Origin: an uncultured Mycoplasmatota bacterium
GTDB lineage: Bacteria; Bacillota_I; Bacilli_A; RF39; UBA660
Reading direction: 5' to 3'
Length of the DNA stretch: 45,173 nucleotides
Assembly (NCBI GenBank): GCA_900548725.1
Contig: URLV01000008.1
Span: 1-45,173 of the forward strand
The notes under the pieces are model-generated. The model had not been told where the DNA came from and did no database searches. It worked only from the letters and a program-made list of their open reading frames with translations. Positions within the stretch are counted from its first letter, which is position 1. Every line of letters begins with the position of its first letter. A program made the translations under genes and the position numbers. Shown piece after piece: positions 25,025 to 33,454 of the stretch.

Positions 25025-26461
25025 CTACCCTTCATTAAATTCTGATTTTCCAATAAATTCTCTTAAAACATTATCACTGGCTAAATATTCACTACTAATT
25101 GGAAAGAATATCTTTAAGCTATCTAAAAGACGTCTTGCCATATCATAATATGGACTATCCATTTTAACTGTATATAGTAAAGGTTCTACATATACTTTTA
25201 ATACACCTAATTCGTATATATAGCTAGTATTAAGTACTACGTCTGCTAAATCTGTATATGGAAATATATATTTTTCTTCTCCATCACGAACACTTTTCCA
25301 ACTAGCTAATGTAGATTCCACGTTAGCACCTCTAGTTCTATTATCTCTTACTATTCTTCTTATCAACCTATTATCAGTTGTTGATATATAGTTATGTCTA
25401 TCTAACATCATTGGCATAAAAGGGCTAACATATATTTTATACTTATATCTTTTTTCAATATTTTTACTTACTACTTCATTTAAGCAATGTAATCCTTCAA
25501 CTATTAATATGTCGTTACTCATAAGTTTTATACCATCACTATTAAAACTTTTTGATGCAGTTGCAAAAGTATATTTTGGTAATACTACTTCTTTACCATT
25601 TAATAAATCTAGCATTTGTTTTCTAAATAAAGATAAATCTATTGCTTCTAAAGATTCAAAATCTCTTTTTCCTTCACTATCTGGTTTAATTTCTTCTAAT
25701 TCTTTATAATAATCATCTAAACTTATTTTAACAGTATTTTTTCCTAATGCATTTAAGTATAGAGCTAATTTTCTACTACTTGTTGTTTTACCACTACTGC
25801 TTGGTCCTCCTAAAAATACTATTTTCTTTTTTAATCTAATAATATTTTGAGCAATTTTCATAATAGAATCATCTATCATAATATCGTTTTTCTTAATAAA
25901 ATCTTCTATTTTACCATCAGATATTATTTTATTTAAATCACAAACATAATTAATATTTTGTTTTTTTATCCATTCAGTATAGTGATTAAATTCATTAAAT
26001 ATATTCTTTTTATGTATATATTCTCTTTTATTAAGTGCATTATCTATTAAAACAAAATCATTGTTGTTTAAATTTATTATTTTAAAACTATTTATTTCAC
26101 TTGTATTACTAACTATATTAGTATAGAAATAGTTATATTTACCTAATAATTCATTAAATACCATAGTTTCATTAATTAAATTATTTATTGTTTTTGATTT
26201 TTCTATTTCATTATATCTTTCATAATAACTTATTGCATCTCTACTACTAACATTAAGTTTTAATATTGGATATTTACCATTTATGTATTCTATCATCTTA
26301 TCATTAATATTTTTTATATCAGTGTTAGTAACTTTATGATTTGTGATAAATTTACCACGCATTCCGATATCTAAACTATGATTAAATGTTACATCACAGT
26401 TTAATACTTCTTTTGCAGCTATAATAAAAATAAATTTTAATCCAGCTTTTTCTTCCTTCAT
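25025..26461 (-). CDS. Nucleoside (uridine) kinase with threonyl-tRNA-synthetase-like N-terminal domain
   Basis: 478 residues. The first half contains VTFNHSLDIGMRGKF, resembling the ThrRS second additional (editing-like) domain found in fused uridine kinases. The second half is the P-loop kinase: GGPSSSGKTTSS (about 220), DDYYK, DFESLEAID, and IVEGLHCLN. Fusions of this kind usually start with a TGS domain; here it is absent and the protein is about 70 residues shorter. Probably phosphorylates uridine/cytidine or a related nucleoside. Confidence 0.85.
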   Translation of the reverse strand: MKEEKAGLKFIFIIAAKEVLNCDVTFNHSLDIGMRGKFITNHKVTNTDIKNINDKMIEYINGKYPILKLNVSSRDAISYYERYNEIEKSKTINNLINETMVFNELLGKYNYFYTNIVSNTSEINSFKIINLNNNDFVLIDNALNKREYIHKKNIFNEFNHYTEWIKKQNINYVCDLNKIISDGKIEDFIKKNDIMIDDSIMKIAQNIIRLKKKIVFLGGPSSSGKTTSSRKLALYLNALGKNTVKISLDDYYKELEEIKPDSEGKRDFESLEAIDLSLFRKQMLDLLNGKEVVLPKYTFATASKSFNSDGIKLMSNDILIVEGLHCLNEVVSKNIEKRYKYKIYVSPFMPMMLDRHNYISTTDNRLIRRIVRDNRTRGANVESTLASWKSVRDGEEKYIFPYTDLADVVLNTSYIYELGVLKVYVEPLLYTVKMDSPYYDMARRLLDSLKIFFPISSEYLASDNVLREFIGKSEFNEG

Positions 26462-26572
26462 TTTATCCCTCTTTACTATACTAATTATATTCTATCATAC
26501 ATATAAATATTTTGTCATATTTTTTTTAGTATTATATTTAATTTATTTTATAAAATATTATTAGGTGATATA

Positions 26573-27142
26573 ATGTTTATTCCAACTATACAAGAAACTT
26601 CTGGTAATAAAGATAGAGTATTTGATATATATTCTAAATTACTTGAAAGTAGAATTATATTTATTTATGGGGAGATTAATGATAGTTTAAGTAATTTGGT
26701 TATAAGTGAGCTACTATATTTAGATTCACTTAATAAGAATGATATTGATATTTATATTAATAGTCCAGGTGGTAGTGTTACTAGTGGACTTGCAATAATT
26801 GATACAATGAATTTTATTAAAAGTGATGTTAGAACTATTGTAACTGGTATGGCTGCCAGTATGGCAAGTCTTATTCTTGCTAGTGGTGAGAAAGGTAAAA
26901 GATGTAGTTTAAAGAATTCTGAAGTTATGATACATCAGCCGTTAGGTAATACTAGTGGTCAAGTGACTGATATTCTTATACAAGCTAAAAGAATAGAAAA
27001 TAAAAAGAAATTACTAAATAAAATGTTATCTAATTTAACAGGACAAACTTTAAAGAAAGTTGAATTAGATACTGAACGTGATACTTATTTAGATAGTAGT
27101 AAGGCTTTAGAATATGGAATAATAGATAGTATTATAGAATGA
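26573..27142 (+). CDS. clpP: ATP-dependent Clp protease proteolytic subunit
   Basis: 189 residues. Catalytic triad S96 (TGMAASMASL), H121 (MIHQPLG) and D170 (TERDTY). INSPGGSV and the EYGIID end are family-typical. RBS AGGTGATATA before ATG. Forms the 14-mer chamber with ClpX/ClpC partners. One of few plus-strand genes; convergent with the cadherin-like gene across a strong shared hairpin. Confidence 0.97.
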   Translation: MFIPTIQETSGNKDRVFDIYSKLLESRIIFIYGEINDSLSNLVISELLYLDSLNKNDIDIYINSPGGSVTSGLAIIDTMNFIKSDVRTIVTGMAASMASLILASGEKGKRCSLKNSEVMIHQPLGNTSGQVTDILIQAKRIENKKKLLNKMLSNLTGQTLKKVELDTERDTYLDSSKALEYGIIDSIIE

Positions 27143-27187
27143 AAAAAGATAATATTAAATGTTTAGTACTTCAATATTATCTTTTTT
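27142..27187. terminator. Bidirectional terminator, clpP / cadherin-like gene
   Basis: 15-bp perfect stem: AAAAAAGATAATATT (27142-27156) with AATATTATCTTTTTT (27173-27187). It overlaps the ends of both convergent genes. Confidence 0.85.
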
Positions 27188-28468
27188 ATTATCCAATGTT
27201 TTAGGTCCTATTTTATTATTCTTCTTTTTATTATTGTTTTTTAATATAATCAATACTATTAATATTATAGTAAGTAATGCTACTATTCCTATACCAATAT
27301 ATAAAAACAAATTACTTTTACTTTCTTTTATTATGTTAATATTATATGTTGTTACTAATTTATCATCACCTGTAACATTTATTTTTATAACAGATCCATT
27401 TTCTAGATTATTATTATTTAATATTTCAAATGTATCACTATCTGTCTCTACCACAGGATCTATTTGTAGTTTATCAATATCGTTTGCTATTGTAATTGTG
27501 TAATTAAATTGATTTTTAGTGAAAGTTATTGGATATCCACCAATTACTAAACTTTTCAAATAATGTATAGAAGTAATTTTTTCTCCCTCTTTTAATCTAG
27601 TTACTGTTAATTTGTAAGTATTAGTTTTATTATCACTGGAAGTTAAAGTAATTGTTATATCATTTTCTCCTTCTTGTAAATTTTCATTACCTTTTATATC
27701 TATTTTTATTCCGTCATCACTTGTGGCTTCAATATTTAAATTTTTTACTTCGTTTAGTACTTTAAATCTATATTCTGTTTTTTTGATACTAAATGTACCA
27801 AAGTCTATTTCTTTATTAGTATCTTTATCTGTTATCTTTAAAGTTTTTAATAATAAATTAGTATCTTGTGTTTCATTTGTTTCATAGCAGGCATAATAAG
27901 TTGTATCTTTATCTACTTTTGTTGAACCAATGTTACCTTCTTTACAAGTACTTGCTGTACCCCATCCATTAAAACCAGTAGTATCTAATTTTGGTAATGT
28001 TACTGAACAAGTAGTGTTTGGGGAAACGATTTTACATGTTTTTGTAGTTTTTTCTTTACCATCATTAGTATCTAAAGTAACAGTTATTTCCTTAACATTT
28101 GGATCGGCCGTTGTAGTTGTAGGTTTTGTTGTTGTTGGAGGAACATATGCAGCATCTTTTACATTAATTCGTGAAGTTCCAGAACCGTCTGAAACAGTTA
28201 TATATCTATTAGGAAATGAACCATCAAACTTTAAAGACTTATCTGGAGTGATTAAAGCTTTGCCTTCATCTATACTATAAGTAAAATATTTACTATAATC
28301 TTCATCACTTGTACTATCTTTAAAAGTTAATTTATCTCCTTTTATGTCAGAACAAGTAAAATTACCTACTGTACTAATATCTATAACGTTTTTATCATTA
28401 CAGCTAATAGCATTTACTTTTACGAACGGTAAAAAACATAATAAACCAATAATAATTTTCTTTTTCAT
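27155..28468 (-). CDS. Membrane-anchored surface protein with cadherin-like beta domains
   Basis: 437 residues. Signal peptide (1-20, KKIIIGLLCFLPFVKVNA), a TTTKPTTTTA linker (about 113-121), then two beta-sandwich repeats of the cadherin-like type (LLKTLKITD...YKLTVTRL at about 205-290 and YLKSLVIGG...YNINIIKE at about 302-385), a C-terminal membrane helix (about 388-411) and a basic Lys/Asn tail. Displayed outside and held by its C-terminal helix. No LPXTG-like motif. Confidence 0.75.
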   Translation of the reverse strand: MKKKIIIGLLCFLPFVKVNAISCNDKNVIDISTVGNFTCSDIKGDKLTFKDSTSDEDYSKYFTYSIDEGKALITPDKSLKFDGSFPNRYITVSDGSGTSRINVKDAAYVPPTTTKPTTTTADPNVKEITVTLDTNDGKEKTTKTCKIVSPNTTCSVTLPKLDTTGFNGWGTASTCKEGNIGSTKVDKDTTYYACYETNETQDTNLLLKTLKITDKDTNKEIDFGTFSIKKTEYRFKVLNEVKNLNIEATSDDGIKIDIKGNENLQEGENDITITLTSSDNKTNTYKLTVTRLKEGEKITSIHYLKSLVIGGYPITFTKNQFNYTITIANDIDKLQIDPVVETDSDTFEILNNNNLENGSVIKINVTGDDKLVTTYNINIIKESKSNLFLYIGIGIVALLTIILIVLIILKNNNKKKNNKIGPKTLDNKKDNIEVLNI

Positions 28469-28565
28469 AATTACCCTCTATTCTTTTACTATTAAATAAT
28501 AACATAAACAAGAAAAAAAATAAACAATAAATTGCTTATTTTCATAAACTATACTAGGTGGTACT

Positions 28566-28754
28566 ATGTGTAATAACAATAATAATTTCTTCAGAGGATT
28601 CTTTAGTATATTTTGGGTATTAATATTATCTTGTCTAATATTCTATCAAACTATAATAACTTTAATTCTTCCATTTAGATTTAATGTATTTATATTACTT
28701 ATAGAAGTTGGTTTATTATTTTTTATATTATTTAGAATAATATGGCCTAACTAA
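28566..28754 (+). CDS. Small two-helix membrane protein
   Basis: 62 residues. Asn-rich N-terminus, then two hydrophobic helices (about 10-35 and 40-60). Strong RBS AGGTGGTACT in front of the ATG supports it as real. Its last 27 bp overlap the end of the convergent ysxE-like gene. No family recognised. Confidence 0.6.
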   Translation: MCNNNNNFFRGFFSIFWVLILSCLIFYQTIITLILPFRFNVFILLIEVGLLFFILFRIIWPN

Positions 28755-29609
28755 GTTTTCTGTTTTATAAATATAATCTAAGTATTTTCTAGTAATAGTT
28801 ACATTATTTAATTCATTATCAGTTAAATTTATTTCATCTGGCATAACTAACATAATAAATAATAATTTTTTTTCATCTTCGTTTAAAGGAAATTTTTCCA
28901 TATATACTTTAAGTGGGTTTGAAAAGTCCATATTTAAATATACACTTTTATATAACTTAACTATATCAAGTATTGGACTATCTATTATATAATTATCCCA
29001 ACTAATTAAATATTCTTCTTCATTTTTTATATAATGGTCTAATTCTAAATTATTATGTACTAATGCTACTCTCATTTTATTAGAATCTATACTTATTTTA
29101 TACCACTCTTCTATTTCTTTTTTTAGAAAGTTTAAAGATGCAAATATTTTATTAGAATTAATTAATAATAGATTACCTGATGGACTAATAAATACATTAT
29201 CTTCTATAGAATATATTATATTATTAAAATATTCTTCCATATATTCTACTCTACCTAATAATTCTTCGTATATTTCTTTTATTTTATCATTAGTTATTTC
29301 TTTATAATAACTAGTTTTGCTATGTAATAAACTAACTAAATTTATTAAATCTATTAATTTTTGTTCAGAATCTATACTATTATCTTCAACATATTCGAAT
29401 ACATTTACTTCATCTCTGTTATCTTCAATAAGTTTTGGATAATGTTTAAAACTTCTACTACTTAAATATTTATATAATTCTTTTATATCTTTATTTTTTT
29501 TGTTTTTTATTACGTAATTACCATTTGTACAGTTAAATATTTTTGTATTACCTTTTACACTAACTTTATAGGGTTTATATATTTTAGTTAGTATATCTAT
29601 ACTATTCAT
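28728..29609 (-). CDS. CotS/YsxE-like kinase-fold protein
   Basis: 293 residues. Looks like the aminoglycoside-phosphotransferase/CotS fold in degenerate form: a Lys in NYVIKNK, then LVHNNLELDHYI where the family has HGDxxxxN, and LISWDNYIIDSPILDIVKLY matching the I-D-W-D metal motif region. The catalytic Asp in the first motif is replaced (HNNLE), so phosphotransfer is doubtful. Overlaps the upstream LysM gene by 8 bp. In B. subtilis spoVID is followed by ysxE, a CotS relative, giving independent support from order. Confidence 0.65.
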   Translation of the reverse strand: MNSIDILTKIYKPYKVSVKGNTKIFNCTNGNYVIKNKKNKDIKELYKYLSSRSFKHYPKLIEDNRDEVNVFEYVEDNSIDSEQKLIDLINLVSLLHSKTSYYKEITNDKIKEIYEELLGRVEYMEEYFNNIIYSIEDNVFISPSGNLLLINSNKIFASLNFLKKEIEEWYKISIDSNKMRVALVHNNLELDHYIKNEEEYLISWDNYIIDSPILDIVKLYKSVYLNMDFSNPLKVYMEKFPLNEDEKKLLFIMLVMPDEINLTDNELNNVTITRKYLDYIYKTENLVRPYYSK

Positions 29610-30378
29610 AGTTAGGAATTATTATTTTATCTCCTATATTTAAATTATTTAAATCATTATATTCTTTTAAATCATCTATAGTTGTATGATATTTTATTAC
29701 AATACTTTCTAATGTTTCATTTTCGTGAATTTTATAAATCTTATATGTTACGAAATTGTCATTGTTATTATTTATACTATTAATTATACTATCTGTTTCT
29801 ATTTTATCTCTGTCTTCTTCTTCAATAATATTTATATTGTCATTATTTGGTTCTTCTCTTGTATCTTCTAGAGATAACTCTTTTTTTGAATCAATAATTT
29901 CTTTTTCTTCGATTTTATCTATGGATTTTCTATCTTTGTTTTCGTCTTTTTCTTCTTTCTTATTTTCTTCTTTACTAGTATCTCTAATATCAATAACTTC
30001 TACTTCTCTTTTACTTAAAAATTCATCTAAACTTTCTTCATCATCAAATAATAATATACTCTTTTTATCTCCTGTAATTTCGTAATCAATATTAACAATT
30101 AATTCATCTTTTTTATAATCATATATGAAGTTAGTGATATCTACTTTAATTGTTTTTGTATCTATATCATTATTTAATTCGTAACTAAATGGTATTTTAA
30201 AATCAAATTTTTCTTTGTTTATGGATACCTCATGTATTTTATATTCACCTTCTATTATAAAATTACCTACTATCTTTTGTCCTTCAACTTTATAGTTAGA
30301 ATCGAGTGATATACTTGTAATATCTTTTACGTTGTTTTTAAATAATAATTCTTTTTCAATATGTTTATTTTCTTTCAT
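29602..30378 (-). CDS. SpoVID-like protein with C-terminal LysM
   Basis: 258 residues. N-terminal beta-rich domain (about 1-110; KDITSISLDSNYKVEGQKIVG) resembles the SpoVID/SpoVIF-type spore morphogenesis N-terminus. A long acidic, Glu/Asp/Asn/Lys-rich disordered middle follows (about 125-210), then a LysM (about 213-258, YKIHENETLESIVIKYHTTI...LNIGDKIIIPN). No signal peptide, as in SpoVID, which acts on the mother-cell side of the forespore. Coupled to the ysxE-like gene. Alternative: an unrelated LysM protein. Confidence 0.65.
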   Translation of the reverse strand: MKENKHIEKELLFKNNVKDITSISLDSNYKVEGQKIVGNFIIEGEYKIHEVSINKEKFDFKIPFSYELNNDIDTKTIKVDITNFIYDYKKDELIVNIDYEITGDKKSILLFDDEESLDEFLSKREVEVIDIRDTSKEENKKEEKDENKDRKSIDKIEEKEIIDSKKELSLEDTREEPNNDNINIIEEEDRDKIETDSIINSINNNNDNFVTYKIYKIHENETLESIVIKYHTTIDDLKEYNDLNNLNIGDKIIIPNYE

Positions 30379-30417
30379 AAAAACATTCCTTTCATAAAAT
30401 TATATGATATATGAAAA

Positions 30418-30440
30418 AAATTAGACGTTTAATCTAATTT
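30418..30440 (-). terminator. Terminator of the nucleosidase-GNAT gene
   Basis: AAATTAGA pairs with TCTAATTT (8 bp), followed on the minus strand by T7. Confidence 0.7.
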
Positions 30441-30540
30441 ATTTATAAATAGTCAATTTTATAAAGTGTGGTCATTGTATTTTTTTGCAATTCTGCCACT
30501 TTTTTACAATGCATTGTAATTGTAATATAATATTTATTGC

Positions 30541-31776
30541 TTATATATTTTTATTAAACATATCTTTAGTATATTCTAATGTTATGTATCTTTCATTATT
30601 ATTAAATCTTTTTATGTAATAATCTTCTTTTATATCTTTGAATCCATTATTCATAAAATATTTTAAAACTTTAGTACTTTTATATGGTATAGAACAACTT
30701 AAACTGTCTAGGTTATACTCATTAAATGCTTTTTCTAATAATAATCTTAGTGCTTCAGTACCATATCCTTTATTTCTATATTTATATTCTACTATAATTC
30801 CACATGTATGTTTTAATTTTATTTCATCAAAATGGAAATTTACGTAACCAATTGGTTTATTATTTATTTTATCTATTATATATGCAAAATATCTATTCTT
30901 ATCTAATATTTGTTTTTTATACCATTTTTCTTTATCGAAAGTTTTTACACATCCAGTATCATATTCATAACCATCTAAATTTAAATTATATCCTGCATTA
31001 TATTCCATTGTTTTAGGATCTAGTAAGATATTTTTATAATAATCTAATTCATTGAATTTAGGTACATATAGATATATGTTTGAAGTTTGATGTTCGTTGA
31101 TATTTAAATATGTAAATATTTCAGTTACTAGTTTTGTAACAAATTCGCTAGATTTATATGCTGCTATATCTTCATAGTATTCTCCGCCGTTTGCCATATC
31201 AGATATAGTTCTAATTGATATAAATGGTATGTTATTTAAACTACATGTGTGAGCGATTGATGCACTTTCCATATCAACACAACAAGCACCTGTATTTAGA
31301 AGTATTTCTAGTTTTAATTTTTCATCTTGTATAAAACTATCTCCACTACACATTGGTGCAAAATAAGCATTTGTTATATTCATTTCTTTTACTACTTTTT
31401 TTGCTATGTCAACTAATGTGTTATTTGCTTCTATTTTACCTCTATTGGGTACATAAGATTCCATTATTGTTTTTGGCATAAAATCATGATAAGTAACATA
31501 ATCGGATATAATTATATCCATTACTTTTAATTTATTATTAATACCACCTGCAACTCCTGAATTAATTATTGCATCGACATTATATTTATCTATTATATAT
31601 TGAGTCATAGCAGCACTATTTACTTTTCCTACTCCACTCATTGCAACTACTATTTTTCTATCATTTAATTCACTTACATAAATATCTTTATTCATTTTAT
31701 CTTTTTTCAAATTATAAAAGTTTATTAATTTATCTATTTCATTTTGCATTGCTCCAATAATTCCTATTGTCGTCAT
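30541..31776 (-). CDS. MTA/SAH nucleosidase fused to a GNAT acetyltransferase
   Basis: 411 residues. Residues 1-228 are a complete MtnN: GIIGAMQNEID (E13), SGVAGGI, VDMESASIAH (E170) and RTISDMANGG (D193) are the catalytic residues of the family. Residues 233-411 are a GNAT domain: acetyl-CoA loop RNKGYGTEA (334-342), preceded by a beta strand and followed by a helix, with YFMNNGFKDI near the end. MtnN splits methylthioadenosine and S-adenosylhomocysteine to adenine and a ribose thioether. No stop or frameshift separates the parts, so it is a genuine fusion in this sequence. Confidence 0.92.
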   Translation of the reverse strand: MTTIGIIGAMQNEIDKLINFYNLKKDKMNKDIYVSELNDRKIVVAMSGVGKVNSAAMTQYIIDKYNVDAIINSGVAGGINNKLKVMDIIISDYVTYHDFMPKTIMESYVPNRGKIEANNTLVDIAKKVVKEMNITNAYFAPMCSGDSFIQDEKLKLEILLNTGACCVDMESASIAHTCSLNNIPFISIRTISDMANGGEYYEDIAAYKSSEFVTKLVTEIFTYLNINEHQTSNIYLYVPKFNELDYYKNILLDPKTMEYNAGYNLNLDGYEYDTGCVKTFDKEKWYKKQILDKNRYFAYIIDKINNKPIGYVNFHFDEIKLKHTCGIIVEYKYRNKGYGTEALRLLLEKAFNEYNLDSLSCSIPYKSTKVLKYFMNNGFKDIKEDYYIKRFNNNERYITLEYTKDMFNKNI

Positions 31777-31820
31777 ATATTCACTTCCCTATAATAGTAT
31801 TTTAACATAAAAGAAAAAAA

Positions 31821-31834
31821 AGACCAATAGGTCT
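31821..31834 (-). terminator. Terminator of the lipoprotein gene
   Basis: AGACC/GGTCT with a 4-base loop followed on the minus strand by T8; it overlaps the stop codon. Confidence 0.7.
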
Positions 31835-32372
31835 AATATGCATAAACGCCATGAATTTTTTCTAGTTGTTCGTTTGATAAATCATTAACTTCCCATTTTC
31901 CATCAACTTTAGTTAAATTAAAGTCTATAGTATAGTCTACTGTAGTATTTACATCATCTAATTTTTTTAATTTATAATCAGTAAATAATGATTTGTCATA
32001 AACATCATCTTTTTTAAATTCATCAGGATGTGCTGTTAAATAATCATTTGCATCTTTTTCTGCTTTGTAATAATCATATACAGTTATTTGTGCTGTAACT
32101 GTTGCATTATCTCCATCAATTTTTTCTTCTTTAATTTCGTATTTCATATCTTTAAATTGTTTTAAATAAATATCTTTATATTTTTTTGATTGTTCATCAC
32201 TTAATTCTGATGAATTAATGTAATCATCTAATTCAACTACTATTTCTTCATCATTAGTATTATATTTAGATAATAGTTTTTCAACAGCACTAGTTGGTGT
32301 ATTTCCTAAACTACAAGCAGTTGTGAATAATACAGTTAAACAAATAGCAAAAAATAGAATTTTCTTTTTCAT
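31833..32372 (-). CDS. Lipoprotein, function unknown
   Basis: 179 residues from ATG 32372, preceded by GAGGAGGAAAAC; the longer frame adds an unlikely 16-residue lead. Lipoprotein signal: MKKKILFFAICLTVLFTTAC with lipobox TTAC. The mature part is acidic with a helical start (SAVEKLLSKYN) and an NTF2/DUF4878-like pattern of beta strands (ATVTAQITVYDYY...VDYTIDFNLTKVDGKWEVNDL). Exported and membrane-tethered. No partner genes indicate its job. Confidence 0.7.
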   Translation of the reverse strand: MKKKILFFAICLTVLFTTACSLGNTPTSAVEKLLSKYNTNDEEIVVELDDYINSSELSDEQSKKYKDIYLKQFKDMKYEIKEEKIDGDNATVTAQITVYDYYKAEKDANDYLTAHPDEFKKDDVYDKSLFTDYKLKKLDDVNTTVDYTIDFNLTKVDGKWEVNDLSNEQLEKIHGVYAY

Positions 32373-32731
32373 GTTTTCCTCCTCATTTTTAATATGGACT
32401 TTATTTATTAAATTATACATTATATTGTATAAATAATACTTATATATATAAGTATTATGAGGTTTTATTTTGTTTGTTAATTTAATGTGGACTATATTAT
32501 TTTTTGTTTTTAAATTAATATTTATTAGTATAGTCTGGATTTTACTTTGGATATATTAGTATATTTAATTCTTAAAGAATTTAAAAGTTAATAAAATTTC
32601 ATTTTATTTAAATATTCCTTATTTTATTTGACTATTGGTGTTTATATTTTAACTTCTATTACGCACTTTTTAATTTTTTTTGATTTTGCGTAATAGGAAA
32701 AAATAAAACTTTACAATAATTTTTGTAAAGT
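32373..32731. other. Non-coding gap with palindromes
   Basis: 359 bp, no ORF. It contains a 26-bp perfect palindrome (32433-32458, centred on TATATATATA), a 10-bp perfect inverted repeat CTATTACGCA/TGCGTAATAG (32656-32665/32687-32696) and the pflA terminator (32706-32733). The first lies about 60 bp before the lipoprotein start and could be an operator. Confidence 0.6.
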
Positions 32732-32733
32732 TT
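32706..32733 (-). terminator. Terminator of pflBA
   Basis: AAACTTTACAA pairs with TTGTAAAGTTT (11 bp); a T-rich run follows on the minus strand. Confidence 0.8.
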
Positions 32734-33454
32734 ATTTGTTTTCATAAATATTTAAAAAATTATTATAAAGTTCATTACATTTATCTTTATCCATTTCTTC
32801 TATATTTTCACATGGATATGGAATATTCATTTTTATATATTTTTCTCTTCCTAATTTATGATATGGTAAGAACTCTATCTTTTCTATCTTATCTGTATTG
32901 AAATGTGCTTTTATAAATTTGTTTAGAGATATTAGATAATCTTCATTATCCATAATTCCAGGAACTATAACTTGTCTTATCCAAATCTTTTTGTTTAATT
33001 TTTTTAGATTTTCAATAAATTCTAAAGATTTATTTATGTTATTACCTGTTATTTTTTTATAACCTTCTTGATTTACATGTTTTATATCTAATATTACTAA
33101 ATCGATATATTTTAACAATTCTAGATAATCAGTATTTGTTACGCCAGCTGTGTCAAGTGCAATGTGTATATTTTCTTGTTTTAATTTTTTGCAAACATTA
33201 GTTAAAAATTCAGATTGTAGTAAAGGCTCGCCCCCTGAAAAGGTAACTCCTCCATTGTTACCAAAATAAACTTTATTTTTTAATATTTTCCCCACAAGTT
33301 CATTAACGCTTATATTATTATTACCTTTACACCACATTTCTGGATTATGACAATATATACATTTTAAATGACATTCATTAAGAAATATAACAGTTCTTAT
33401 TCCTGGTCCATCAACTACGCTAAATGTTTCAATACTATTTATACTACCATTCAT
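32732..33454 (-). CDS. pflA: Pyruvate formate-lyase activating enzyme
   Basis: 240 residues. Radical SAM: C28, C32 and C35 in ECHLKCIYCHN, GGVTFSGGEPLLQ, and ALDTAGVT. Single 4Fe-4S cluster type without the extra ferredoxin insert, as expected for PflA. Generates the glycyl radical on PflB. ATG overlaps the pflB stop (ATGA), which shows that TGA is a stop in this genome. Confidence 0.96.
   Translation of the reverse strand: MNGSINSIETFSVVDGPGIRTVIFLNECHLKCIYCHNPEMWCKGNNNISVNELVGKILKNKVYFGNNGGVTFSGGEPLLQSEFLTNVCKKLKQENIHIALDTAGVTNTDYLELLKYIDLVILDIKHVNQEGYKKITGNNINKSLEFIENLKKLNKKIWIRQVIVPGIMDNEDYLISLNKFIKAHFNTDKIEKIEFLPYHKLGREKYIKMNIPYPCENIEEMDKDKCNELYNNFLNIYENK

Noticed and set aside
27930..28280. 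A 116-residue plus-strand ORF opposite the cadherin-like gene
   Set aside because: No RBS and a Val/Pro-rich composition that mirrors the Thr/Asn/Gly codons of the real gene on the other strand.
33451..33454. Mycoplasma-type code (TGA = Trp)
   Set aside because: pflB ends with TGA at the ATGA overlap with pflA, and Trp is written TGG in all conserved positions I checked.
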